The notes beneath the pieces were generated by a model, which worked only from the letters and a program-made list of their open reading frames with translations, was not told the DNA's origin and did no database searches. From Sutterella sp. (GTDB lineage: Bacteria > Pseudomonadota > Gammaproteobacteria > Burkholderiales > Burkholderiaceae_F), in assembly GCA_020025915.1 (NCBI GenBank), contig JAHHRH010000003.1, forward strand, positions 1-64,000: a DNA stretch of 64,000 nucleotides, in the 5' to 3' direction. A program made the translations under genes and the position numbers. Positions 25,101 to 34,134 of this stretch are shown one piece after another. Each line of letters begins with the position of its first letter. Within the stretch, counting starts at the first letter, position 1.

Positions 25101-26349
25101 AAGCATTATTAGCGATGCCTTAAAGCGCTATCGTCGTGACTTAGACGACCAATTACGTATTGTCGAACGTGATGCGTTTGATCGTCTGCGTCGACAGTTG
25201 GTGGGTCAGAAAGTTGTTAGTGGTCCAGCTACATTCCCTGCGGGTACAGTTCTTACGGCTGAAATGATGGAAGCAGTTCCTGGTTATCAGCTGTTTGATA
25301 TCTGTATGGAAAACGAAGCTGCCCAGAATCTGATCGACTTGACGTTGCGTACTATTCAGGATACCCGTGCCCAGAACGATCGTAAGTATCAGACAAAGTA
25401 CGAAAAGTTGACGCGTGGTGATGAGTTGCCTCCGGGTGTTTTGAAGATGGTTAAGGTTTACATCGCTGAACGCCGTCGTTTACAGCCTGGTGACAAGATG
25501 GCCGGTCGTCACGGTAACAAGGGTGTGGTCTCAAAGATTTGCCCGGTTGAAGATATGCCATATATGGCTGATGGTCGTCCTGCCGACATCGTCCTGAATC
25601 CGTTGGGCGTGCCGTCTCGTATGAATATCGGTCAGGTTCTTGAAGTCCATTTGGGTTGGGCTGCTAAGGGTCTCGGCTGGCGTATTGAAGAAATGCTCAA
25701 GACGGAACAGGTTCGCCAAATTCGTTCGTTCTTGAATGAAGTGTATAACCGCACAGGCAAGACTGAAGATTTGGATAGCTTGACTGACGAAGAATTGATG
25801 GCGATGGCTAAGAATCTCCGTTCTGGGGTACCGTTTGCTACGCCAGTCTTCGATGGTGCAACTGAAGAACAGGTTCGCATGATGTTGGACTTAGCCTTCC
25901 CTGATGAAGAAGCGACTCGTTTGCAGTTGACTCCAGCTAAGACTCAGGCTCGACTCTATGACGGTCGTACTGGTGAACCGTTTGAACGTCCTGTGACCGT
26001 GGGCTTCATGCATTACTTGAAGTTGCATCATTTGGTTGATGACAAGATGCACGCTCGTTCGACGGGACCGTATTCCTTGGTTACCCAGCAACCGTTGGGT
26101 GGTAAGGCTCAGTTTGGTGGTCAGCGTTTCGGTGAAATGGAAGTTTGGGCTCTCGAGGCCTATGGTGCTTCCTATGTTCTTCAGGAAATGCTTACCGTTA
26201 AGTCTGACGACGTTAATGGCCGTACCAAGGTTTACGAAAACATCGTCAAGGGTGACCACAAGATTGAAGCGGGCATGCCTGAATCCTTCAACGTGTTGGT
26301 CAAAGAAATCCGGTCGTTGGGTATCGACATCGACCTCGTCAAGAACTAA
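22195..26349 (+). CDS. rpoB: RNA polymerase beta subunit
   Basis: A 1384-residue subunit from the ATG at 22195 ([19 protein letters not shown]), with GGAG 5 nt upstream. The open frame reaches back to 22147 but those codons lack a ribosome site. The rifampicin pocket ([20 protein letters not shown], then [11 protein letters not shown]) has the sensitive-type Asp, His and Ser residues. The active-site region includes [15 protein letters not shown]. The protein is slightly longer than the 1368 residues usual in Burkholderia. rpoC follows after 14 bp. A 273-bp gap with an attenuator-like stem separates it from rplL. Confidence 0.98.
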   Translation: [1384 protein letters not shown]

Positions 26350-26363
26350 GAGGAAATTAAGCG

Positions 26364-29300
26364 ATGAGAATGCCGCTTAACGATATTTTCGACCAGGTTC
26401 AGTCGGAAGAACATTTCGACGCGATCCGTATCGGACTTGCTAGTCCTGAAAAGATCCACTCCTGGTCCTATGGTGAAGTCAAGAAGCCAGAAACGATCAA
26501 CTATCGTACCCAGAAGCCGGAACGTGACGGTCTTTTCTGTGCCAAGATTTTTGGTCCCGTGAAGGACTACGAATGCCTTTGCGGCAAATATAAGCGTCTT
26601 AAGAATCGTGGTGTGATTTGCGAGAAGTGTGGCGTTGAAGTCACACTCGCAAAGGTTCGTCGCGAACGCATGGGTCATATCGATTTGGCTAGCCCAGTGG
26701 CTCACATTTGGTTCCTAAAGAGCCTTCCGAGCCGCATGGGCATGGTGCTCGATATTCCGTTGCGTGACATCGAGCGCGTGCTTTATTTCGAAGCCTACAT
26801 CGTTGTCGATCCTGGTCTTTCTACGTTGGAACGTGGTCAGTTGCTTTCTGAAGAAGACTTCATTGCAGCAACTACCGAATTTGGTGATGACTTCGTGGCC
26901 ATGATGGGCGCTGAAGCCATCGGTGAACTTCTTCGTACGATTGATATTGATCAGGAAGTCGAACGCCTCCGTAAAGAGTTGCGTGAAACGAATTCTGAAG
27001 CCAAGATCAAGAAGTTTGCTAAGCGCTTGAAGGTGCTTGAAGGTTTCCAGCGCTCTGGTATCAAGCCAGAATGGATGATCATGACGGTGTTACCTGTATT
27101 GCCGCCTGATCTCCGTCCGTTGGTTGCGCTTGATGGTGGTCGCTTTGCTACGTCCGACCTGAATGATCTGTATCGCCGCGTTATCAATCGTAATAACCGC
27201 TTAAAGCGCCTTCTTGAAATCAAGGCGCCGGACATTATTGTCCGTAACGAAAAGCGCATGCTTCAAGAAGCTGTCGATTCTTTGTTGGATAACGGTCGTC
27301 GTGGCAAAGCCATGACTGGCGCTAACAAGCGTCCGCTCAAGTCTCTTGCTGACATGATCAAGGGTAAGAGTGGTCGTTTCCGTCAGAACTTGTTAGGTAA
27401 GCGTGTTGACTACTCTGGTCGTTCTGTGATTACAGTTGGTCCTGAGTTGCGTTTGCATCAGTGCGGCTTGCCGAAGTTGATGGCGCTTGAACTCTTCAAG
27501 CCGTTCATCTTCAACAAGTTGGTGCTACGTGGCTTGGCTGTCACGCCGAAGGCCGCAAAGAAGATGGTTGAAAATCAAGATCCTGTGGTGTGGGATATCC
27601 TTGAAGAGGTTATTTATGAACACCCCGTGATGTTGAACCGTGCTCCGACTCTTCACCGTTTGGGTATTCAGGCTTTTGAACCAAAGCTTATCGAAGGTAA
27701 GGCACTTCAGTTGCACCCGTTGGTTTGCGCTGCTTTCAACGCTGACTTCGACGGTGACCAGATGGCTGTTCACGTGCCACTTTCTTTGGAAGCACAGCTT
27801 GAAGCTCGCGGTTTAATGATGGCTTCGAACAATGTGTTGTTCCCTGCTAACGGTGATCCGTCCATCGTTCCGTCTCAAGACATGGTGCTAGGTCTTTACT
27901 ACGCGACACGCGAAAAGATCAACGGCAAGGGTGAAGGGATGTTCTTTGCCGATGTGGCGGAAGTTCAGCGTGCCTGGGATAACAAGGTTGTTGAACTTCA
28001 GACTCGTTGTACGGTTCGTATTCGTGAGTATGAACTTGACAAGGAAACAGGGGAAAAGACGGCTCGTATTATTCGTTATGAGACGACGGTGGGTCGTGCT
28101 CTCTTGTCCGAAATCCTTCCAGAGGGGATGAGTTTCAAGGAATTGAATATCACCCTTAAGAAGAAGGAAATTGCTAAGCTGATCAACCGTTGCTTCCGTA
28201 AGTGTGGTTTACGTGCCACGGTCATGTTTGCTGATAAACTCAAGGATAATGGCTATCGTTTGTCAACGCGTGCAGGTATTTCTATCTGTGTTGGCGACAT
28301 GGCTGTGCCCGCTCAGAAGGAACAGTTGGTTCGTGCGGCCGAGCAGGAAGTGAAGGAAATCGAAGCGCAGTACACGTCAGGTCTTGTGACCCAGGGTGAA
28401 CGCTACAACAAGGTGGTGGACATTTGGGGTCGTACGGCTGATCAGGTCGGTAAGGTCATGATGACCGAATTGTCTACTGAGCCAACAGTTGACCGTCATG
28501 GTAAGAAGGTTCGTCAGGAATCTTTCAACAGTGTGTACATGATGGCCGACTCTGGTGCTCGTGGTTCCGCCGCTCAGATTCGCCAGTTGGCTGGTATGCG
28601 TGGTTTGATGGCTAAGCCTGATGGTTCCATTATTGAAACTCCAATTACGGCTAACTTCCGTGAAGGCTTGAACGTTCTTCAGTACTTCATTTCTACTCAT
28701 GGTGCGCGTAAAGGTTTGGCTGACACGGCCTTGAAGACAGCTAACTCGGGTTACTTGACACGTCGTCTCGTTGACGTCACGCAAGATCTTGTTGTTGTCG
28801 AAGACGATTGTGGTACCGATCACGGTGTTGAAATGCGCGCGCTTGTAGAAGGCGGTGAAGTGATTCAGGCCTTGCGAGATCGTGTGCTTGGACGCGTGAC
28901 GGCTTTGGATGTTGAGAATCCAGATACTAACGAAGTGGTTATTTCAGCTGGGACGTTGATCGATGAAGATTACTGTGATCTGATCGACAAACTCGGTATC
29001 GACATGATCAAGGTTCGTACGCCGTTGACTTGTGAAACGCGTTATGGTCTCTGTGCTAAGTGCTATGGTCGTGATTTAGGTCGTGGTACGCTGGTCAATG
29101 CTGGTGAGTCTGTTGGTGTGATTGCCGCTCAGTCCATCGGTGAACCTGGTACTCAGTTGACTATGCGTACGTTCCATATTGGTGGTGCTGCATCTCGTGC
29201 TGCGGTTGCTTCTAGTGTTGAAGCTAAGTCAGCTGGTGTCGTGTCCTACTCGACATCCATGCGCTATGTGCGTTCCGCTAAGGGTGACCTCGTTGTTATT

Positions 29301-30662
29301 TCCCGTTCTGGCGAAATCGTAATTACCGAAAATGGTCGTGAACGTGAACGCCATAAGGTTCCTTACGGTGCCACCTTGCTTGTCATGCCTGACCAGGAGA
29401 TTAAGGCGGGGCAGATGTTGGCGAACTGGGATCCGATGACGCGTCCGATTATCACGGAATACGCGGGTAAGATTAAGTTCGAAAACGTCATTGAAAACGT
29501 TACGGTAATGAATCAGGTCGACGAAGTTACTGGTTTGACCAGTCTTGTCGTGATTGACCCGAAGCGTTCGACAACGACCAAAGCTGCGAAGGGTAAGGCT
29601 CCGACCGCTGGAGTTTTGCGTCCATTAGTCCATCTTCTCGACGAAAATGGCAATGAAGTTAAGATCCCGGGTACTGATCACGCTGTGACGATTCAGTTGC
29701 CTGTTGGTGCTTTTGTTGTGGTTCGTGACGGACAGGAGATTGGCATGGGTGAAGTCCTTGCTCGTATTCCTGTTGAATCTCAAAAGACGCGAGATATTAC
29801 TGGTGGTCTTCCACGCGTGGCTGAGTTGTTTGAAGCCCGTAGCCCGAAGGATGCTGGTATGTTGGCCGAAGTCACTGGTACCGTGACTTTTGGTAAGGAA
29901 ACTAAGGGCAAGCAGCGTTTAATCATTACTGGCAGTGATGGTATTGCTCATGAGACCTTGATTAGCAAGGACAAGACGGTTCTTGTTCATGACGGTCAGG
30001 TTGTTCAGAAGGGTGAAGAAGTGGTCGACGGGCCTGTAGACCCACATGACATTCTTCGCTTGCTTGGTATTGAAGAACTAGCTCGCTATATCGTTGACGA
30101 AGTCCAGGACGTTTATCGTCTCCAGGGTGTGAAGATTAATGACAAACACATTGAAGTGATTGTACGTCAGATGCTTCGCCGTGTTCAGATTACCAATCCT
30201 GGTGATACACACTTCATCACTGGCGAGCAGGTTGAGCGTTCGGAAATGTTGGACGAAAACGATCGCGTGGTTGCTGAAGGAGGTCGTCCAGCGACCTATG
30301 ACAATATCCTTTTAGGTATTACCAAGGCTTCGTTGTCGACCGATAGCTTTATTTCTGCCGCTTCGTTCCAGGAAACGACGCGCGTTCTGACTGAAGCTGC
30401 CATCATGGGTAAACGTGACGAGCTGCGCGGTCTGAAGGAAAACGTCATTGTGGGTCGATTGATTCCAGCTGGTACTGGTCTGGCTTACCACAATGCCCAT
30501 AAAGCTCGTGAATTAGCTGAACGTCATGAGGCTGATGAGGCAGTGTACGAGGCAGAAGTTACGACGGAACTGTTTAGTCAACCAACTGCTTTAGTTGACC
30601 CGTTTGCTGCTTTAAATGCACCATTAACGCCAACTGACGAAGAGCAGAAATCTGACAAATAA
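26364..30662 (+). CDS. rpoC: RNA polymerase beta' subunit
   Basis: A 1432-residue subunit. The N-terminal zinc ribbon has CLCGKYKRLKNRGVICEKC. The catalytic NADFDGDQMAVH motif holds the three Mg-binding aspartates. The second zinc site (CETRYGLCAKCYGRDL) and the trigger-loop region (TMRTFHIGGAASR) follow. SD AGGAAA precedes the ATG at 26364. It ends with an acidic, variable tail and is followed by a strong terminator. Confidence 0.98.
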   Translation: MRMPLNDIFDQVQSEEHFDAIRIGLASPEKIHSWSYGEVKKPETINYRTQKPERDGLFCAKIFGPVKDYECLCGKYKRLKNRGVICEKCGVEVTLAKVRRERMGHIDLASPVAHIWFLKSLPSRMGMVLDIPLRDIERVLYFEAYIVVDPGLSTLERGQLLSEEDFIAATTEFGDDFVAMMGAEAIGELLRTIDIDQEVERLRKELRETNSEAKIKKFAKRLKVLEGFQRSGIKPEWMIMTVLPVLPPDLRPLVALDGGRFATSDLNDLYRRVINRNNRLKRLLEIKAPDIIVRNEKRMLQEAVDSLLDNGRRGKAMTGANKRPLKSLADMIKGKSGRFRQNLLGKRVDYSGRSVITVGPELRLHQCGLPKLMALELFKPFIFNKLVLRGLAVTPKAAKKMVENQDPVVWDILEEVIYEHPVMLNRAPTLHRLGIQAFEPKLIEGKALQLHPLVCAAFNADFDGDQMAVHVPLSLEAQLEARGLMMASNNVLFPANGDPSIVPSQDMVLGLYYATREKINGKGEGMFFADVAEVQRAWDNKVVELQTRCTVRIREYELDKETGEKTARIIRYETTVGRALLSEILPEGMSFKELNITLKKKEIAKLINRCFRKCGLRATVMFADKLKDNGYRLSTRAGISICVGDMAVPAQKEQLVRAAEQEVKEIEAQYTSGLVTQGERYNKVVDIWGRTADQVGKVMMTELSTEPTVDRHGKKVRQESFNSVYMMADSGARGSAAQIRQLAGMRGLMAKPDGSIIETPITANFREGLNVLQYFISTHGARKGLADTALKTANSGYLTRRLVDVTQDLVVVEDDCGTDHGVEMRALVEGGEVIQALRDRVLGRVTALDVENPDTNEVVISAGTLIDEDYCDLIDKLGIDMIKVRTPLTCETRYGLCAKCYGRDLGRGTLVNAGESVGVIAAQSIGEPGTQLTMRTFHIGGAASRAAVASSVEAKSAGVVSYSTSMRYVRSAKGDLVVISRSGEIVITENGRERERHKVPYGATLLVMPDQEIKAGQMLANWDPMTRPIITEYAGKIKFENVIENVTVMNQVDEVTGLTSLVVIDPKRSTTTKAAKGKAPTAGVLRPLVHLLDENGNEVKIPGTDHAVTIQLPVGAFVVVRDGQEIGMGEVLARIPVESQKTRDITGGLPRVAELFEARSPKDAGMLAEVTGTVTFGKETKGKQRLIITGSDGIAHETLISKDKTVLVHDGQVVQKGEEVVDGPVDPHDILRLLGIEELARYIVDEVQDVYRLQGVKINDKHIEVIVRQMLRRVQITNPGDTHFITGEQVERSEMLDENDRVVAEGGRPATYDNILLGITKASLSTDSFISAASFQETTRVLTEAAIMGKRDELRGLKENVIVGRLIPAGTGLAYHNAHKARELAERHEADEAVYEAEVTTELFSQPTALVDPFAALNAPLTPTDEEQKSDK

Positions 30663-30694
30663 TCTAGATTAGATTTTTATCAATCGATGATTTG

Positions 30695-30726
30695 CGCCCA
30701 CATCTGTAATAGGTGTGGGCGTTTTT
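30695..30726 (+). terminator. Terminator of the rpoBC operon
   Basis: CGCCCACATCT (30695-30705) pairs with AGGTGTGGGCG (30711-30721), with one T-G wobble, a 5-nt loop and five T residues after it. It lies 32 bp after the rpoC stop and isolates the str operon from rpoBC. Confidence 0.92.
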
Positions 30727-30750
30727 ACTATAAAAATCGTGCACTAGCAC

Positions 30751-30780
30751 TTGACAGAGTGTAGTGTTTTGATCGAAAAT
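30751..30780 (+). promoter_or_regulatory. Candidate promoter of the str operon
   Basis: A consensus TTGACA is at 30751-30756. The -10 is poor: at 17-19 bp spacing only an A-rich CGAAAAT is available. It is the only -35 match between the rpoC terminator and rpsL, so a promoter near here is required, but its exact place is uncertain. Confidence 0.4.
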
Positions 30781-30882
30781 CACATGCTTTTCGGAAGTGT
30801 CGACTGTTACGAATCGCCATTTTGCCTCTGCGGCTAGGTTGTTCGGGGAGAATAGGTGCTTCTGAAGCGTTTATAACCATAG

Positions 30883-30906
30883 CCTGTTGTAGACAGGTCT
30901 TTTTTT
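30883..30906 (+). terminator. Leader hairpin with T run just before rpsL
   Basis: CCTGT (30883-30887) and ACAGG (30893-30897) form a short stem (extended by wobble pairs) followed by TCTTTTTTT. The T run ends about 19 bp before the rpsL ATG. It has the shape of an intrinsic terminator inside the leader, that is an attenuator. The stem is short, so its strength is uncertain. Confidence 0.45.
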
Positions 30907-30924
30907 AGTTTTAGACGGACGTTT

Positions 30925-31302
30925 ATGCCTACTATTAACCAGCTTGTTCGCAAGCCCCGTGAGCTCACGCACGACAAGAGCAAGAGCCCCGCTCTTAAGA
31001 ACTGCCCGCAGAAGCGTGGCGTTTGCACTCGTGTGTATACCACGACCCCGAAGAAGCCGAACTCTGCTCTTCGTAAGGTCGCCAAGGTGCGCCTGACCAA
31101 CGGTTTCGAAGTTATTTCGTACATCGGTGGTGAAGGCCACAACCTCCAGGAACACTCTGTCGTGTTGATTCGCGGCGGTCGTGTGAAGGACCTTCCTGGT
31201 GTTCGCTACCATATCGTTCGTGGCTCTCTGGATACCCAGGGCGTCAAGGATCGTAAGCAGGCCCGTTCCAAGTACGGTGCCAAGCGCCCGAAGGCCGCTT
31301 AA
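30925..31302 (+). CDS. rpsL: 30S ribosomal protein S12
   Basis: A 125-residue decoding-centre protein. TPKKPNSALRKVAKV carries Lys43 and RVKDLPGVRYH carries Lys88, the residues changed in streptomycin-resistant mutants; both are wild-type here. First gene of the str operon (rpsL-rpsG-fusA-tuf). Its ribosome site is weak (GACGGAC). Confidence 0.98.
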   Translation: MPTINQLVRKPRELTHDKSKSPALKNCPQKRGVCTRVYTTTPKKPNSALRKVAKVRLTNGFEVISYIGGEGHNLQEHSVVLIRGGRVKDLPGVRYHIVRGSLDTQGVKDRKQARSKYGAKRPKAA

Positions 31303-31330
31303 TATTTCGCGGCGTCACGCCGTGGACAAA

Positions 31331-31384
31331 CGGTTGAGTCAACGAAAATTGAGCAACCGAGTAAGTCGCGATCTATGGGATCGC
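31331..31384 (+). promoter_or_regulatory. Structured rpsL-rpsG gap (candidate S7 site)
   Basis: The 151-bp gap holds CGGTTG/CAACCG (31331-31359) and GCGATC/GATCGC (31368-31384) stems, plus a small CGGCG/CGCCG hairpin just before them. In E. coli S7 binds this intercistronic region to repress its operon. The matching position supports the same role; no sequence match to the E. coli site was tested. Confidence 0.4.
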
Positions 31385-31453
31385 TTTAACCAAAATTGTC
31401 CACAAATATCAAAATTGTGGATATAGACTGAAGACACGAAAGAGGAAATTCAA

Positions 31454-31924
31454 ATGCCCCGTCGTCGCGAAGTACCGAAACGCGAAGTGCTTGCCGATCC
31501 GAAGTTCGGCAGCGTCGAAATCACCAAGTTCATCAACGTGATCATGCTTGATGGCAAGAAGGCCGTGGCCGAACGTATCGTTTACGGCGCCCTCCAGCAG
31601 ATCGAAGAAAAGTCCGGCAAGAACGCGCTTGAAGTGTTTAACACCGCTCTCAACAACGTCCGTCCGCTGGTGGAAGTCAAGTCCCGCCGAGTGGGTGGTG
31701 CTAACTATCAGGTTCCGGTTGAAGTCCGTCCTGTCCGTCGTATGGCTCTTGCTATGCGCTGGCTCCGTGAATCTGCCAAGAAGCGTTCTGAAAAGTCCAT
31801 GCCGCAGCGTCTCGCCGGCGAATTGCTCGACGCGGCCGAAGGCCGTGGCGGCGCCATGAAGAAGCGTGATGAAGTTCATCGTATGGCTGAAGCCAACAAG
31901 GCCTTCTCGCACTTCCGCTTCTAA
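31454..31924 (+). CDS. rpsG: 30S ribosomal protein S7
   Basis: A 156-residue protein that nucleates the 30S head by binding 16S rRNA. The starts MPRRREVPKREVLADPKFGS and RRVGGANYQVPVEVRP are diagnostic. AGAGGAAATTC precedes the ATG. It is the likely autoregulator of the str operon. Confidence 0.98.
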   Translation: MPRRREVPKREVLADPKFGSVEITKFINVIMLDGKKAVAERIVYGALQQIEEKSGKNALEVFNTALNNVRPLVEVKSRRVGGANYQVPVEVRPVRRMALAMRWLRESAKKRSEKSMPQRLAGELLDAAEGRGGAMKKRDEVHRMAEANKAFSHFRF

Positions 31925-31983
31925 TTTCGATTCGCTGCATGAGGGATTCCCTCTCATGCAGCTTATTTAGTGAGGAACCTTAA

Positions 31984-34086
31984 ATGGCTCGTCAAACCCC
32001 GATTTCGCGTTACCGCAACATCGGTATCTCTGCCCACATTGACGCGGGCAAGACCACCACGTCCGAACGTATTTTGTTCTACACCGGTGTCAATCATAAG
32101 ATCGGTGAAGTGCATGATGGTGCTGCCACCATGGACTGGATGGAACAGGAACAGGAACGTGGTATTACGATTACTTCTGCTGCTACGACCGCTTTCTGGC
32201 GCGGTATGGAAATGCAGTGGGAACCGTACCGCTTGAACGTCATTGACACCCCGGGGCACGTTGACTTCACCGTTGAAGTTGAACGCTCTATGCGTGTTCT
32301 TGACGGCGCGTGCATGGTTTATTGCGCTGTTGGTGGTGTTCAGCCTCAGTCCGAAACCGTTTGGCGTCAGGCAAATAAGTACAAGGTCCCCCGTCTTGCC
32401 TTCGTGAACAAGATGGACCGTACCGGTGCTAACTTCTTCAAGGTCTATGACCAAATGAAGAAGCGTCTTAATGCCAATCCTGTGCCCATCGTTGTGCCTA
32501 TCGGTGCTGAAGATCAGTTTGAAGGTGTTGTCGATCTGATCAAGATGAAGGGTATCATTTGGGATCCGAAGACCCAGGGTATGAAGTTCGATTACGTGGA
32601 CATTCCTGCCAATCTTGTTGATGTGGCTAACGAATGGCACGAAAAGCTCGTTGAAAGCGCTGCTGAAGCTAGCGAAGAGCTTATGAACAAGTACCTCGAA
32701 GAAGGTGAATTGTCTGAAGAAGATATCATCGCTGGTATCCGTCAGCGTACGATCGCTTGCGAAATCCAGCCGATGCTTTGTGGTTCTGCCTTTAAGAACA
32801 AGGGTGTCCAGCGTATGCTTGATGCTGTTGTTCAGTTCTTGCCGTCCCCGGCTGACATTCCGCCGGTTGAGGGTTTTGACATGGATGAACAGCTGACAAC
32901 GCGTCCGGCCGAAGACAATGCTCCGTTCTCCGCTCTCGCTTTCAAGATCATGACTGACCCGTATGTTGGTCAGCTCACCTTCTTACGCGTTTACTCTGGC
33001 GTACTTAATTCTGGTGATACGGTCATCAACTCCGTTAAGAGCCAGAAGGAACGTATTGGTCGTTTGTTGCAGATGCATGCTAACGACCGTAAGGAAATCA
33101 AGTTCGTTGAGGCCGGTGACATTGCCGCTGCTGTTGGCTTGAAGAATGTTACGACGGGTGACACGCTCTGCGCGATCGACGCTCCTATCATTCTCGAACG
33201 TATGGAATTCCCGGAACCGGTGATTTCTCAGGCTGTCGAACCGAAGACGAAGGCTGACCAGGAAAAGATGGCTCTTGCTTTGAATCGTCTTGCTCAGGAA
33301 GACCCGTCCTTCCGCGTTCGTACTGATGAAGAATCTGGTCAGACGATTATTTCTGGTATGGGCGAACTCCATCTTGAAATTCTCGTTGATCGTATGAAGC
33401 GTGAATTCAACGTTGAAGCTAGCGTTGGTAAGCCACAGGTGGCCTATCGCGAAACCATTCGTAGCACGGTTGAAAATGCTGAATGCAAGTTCGCTAAGCA
33501 GTCTGGTGGTCGTGGTCAGTATGGTCACGTTGTGCTTAAGCTTGAACCGCTTGAACCTGGCAAGGGTTTTGAATTCGTTGACGCTATTAAGGGCGGCGTG
33601 GTTCCTCGTGAATACATTCCGGCTGTCGAAAAGGGTGTGGAAGATACCCTCAAGGCTGGTGTGCTTGCTGGCTACCCCGTTGTTGACGTGAAGGTCACGC
33701 TCCACTTTGGTTCCTACCACGAAGTTGACTCTAACGAAAATGCCTTTAAGATGGCTGCTTCGATGGCCTTCAAGGAAGGTATGCGTAAGGCTACGCCGGT
33801 TCTCCTGGAACCGATCATGGCTGTTGAAGTCGAAACGCCGGAAGAAAAGATGGGCGACGTTATGGGCGACCTTTCTTCCCGTCGTGGTGTGATCCAGGGT
33901 ATGGATGACTTGGTTGGTGGCGGCAAGAGCATTAAGGCTGAAGTTCCGTTGGCTGAAATGTTCGGCTACGCTACGCAGCTCCGCTCTTTGACGCAGGGTC
34001 GTGCAACGTACACGATGGAGTTCAAGCACTATGCTGAAGCTCCTCGCAACGTGGCTGATGCTGTTATCGCCGACAAGACCAAGTAA
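31984..34086 (+). CDS. fusA: Elongation factor G
   Basis: A 700-residue translocation GTPase. G1 is AHIDAGKTTT, the switch I region contains ERGITITSAATT, G3 is DTPGHVDF and G4 is NKMDRTGANF. Domains II to V follow to the end. The length is standard for Burkholderiales. It begins 59 bp after rpsG and tuf follows after 48 bp. Confidence 0.98.
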   Translation: MARQTPISRYRNIGISAHIDAGKTTTSERILFYTGVNHKIGEVHDGAATMDWMEQEQERGITITSAATTAFWRGMEMQWEPYRLNVIDTPGHVDFTVEVERSMRVLDGACMVYCAVGGVQPQSETVWRQANKYKVPRLAFVNKMDRTGANFFKVYDQMKKRLNANPVPIVVPIGAEDQFEGVVDLIKMKGIIWDPKTQGMKFDYVDIPANLVDVANEWHEKLVESAAEASEELMNKYLEEGELSEEDIIAGIRQRTIACEIQPMLCGSAFKNKGVQRMLDAVVQFLPSPADIPPVEGFDMDEQLTTRPAEDNAPFSALAFKIMTDPYVGQLTFLRVYSGVLNSGDTVINSVKSQKERIGRLLQMHANDRKEIKFVEAGDIAAAVGLKNVTTGDTLCAIDAPIILERMEFPEPVISQAVEPKTKADQEKMALALNRLAQEDPSFRVRTDEESGQTIISGMGELHLEILVDRMKREFNVEASVGKPQVAYRETIRSTVENAECKFAKQSGGRGQYGHVVLKLEPLEPGKGFEFVDAIKGGVVPREYIPAVEKGVEDTLKAGVLAGYPVVDVKVTLHFGSYHEVDSNENAFKMAASMAFKEGMRKATPVLLEPIMAVEVETPEEKMGDVMGDLSSRRGVIQGMDDLVGGGKSIKAEVPLAEMFGYATQLRSLTQGRATYTMEFKHYAEAPRNVADAVIADKTK

Positions 34087-34134
34087 GATTACAATAGATC
34101 TGTTTTGTAACCCCTATTTTCTTAAGGACCTAAA

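Noticed and set aside
32983..34029. A 348-codon minus-strand frame opposite fusA, and similar frames opposite rplB and rplC
   Set aside because: Same reason: strong codon bias of ribosomal genes leaves the reverse strand open. No ribosome sites and no recognisable domains.
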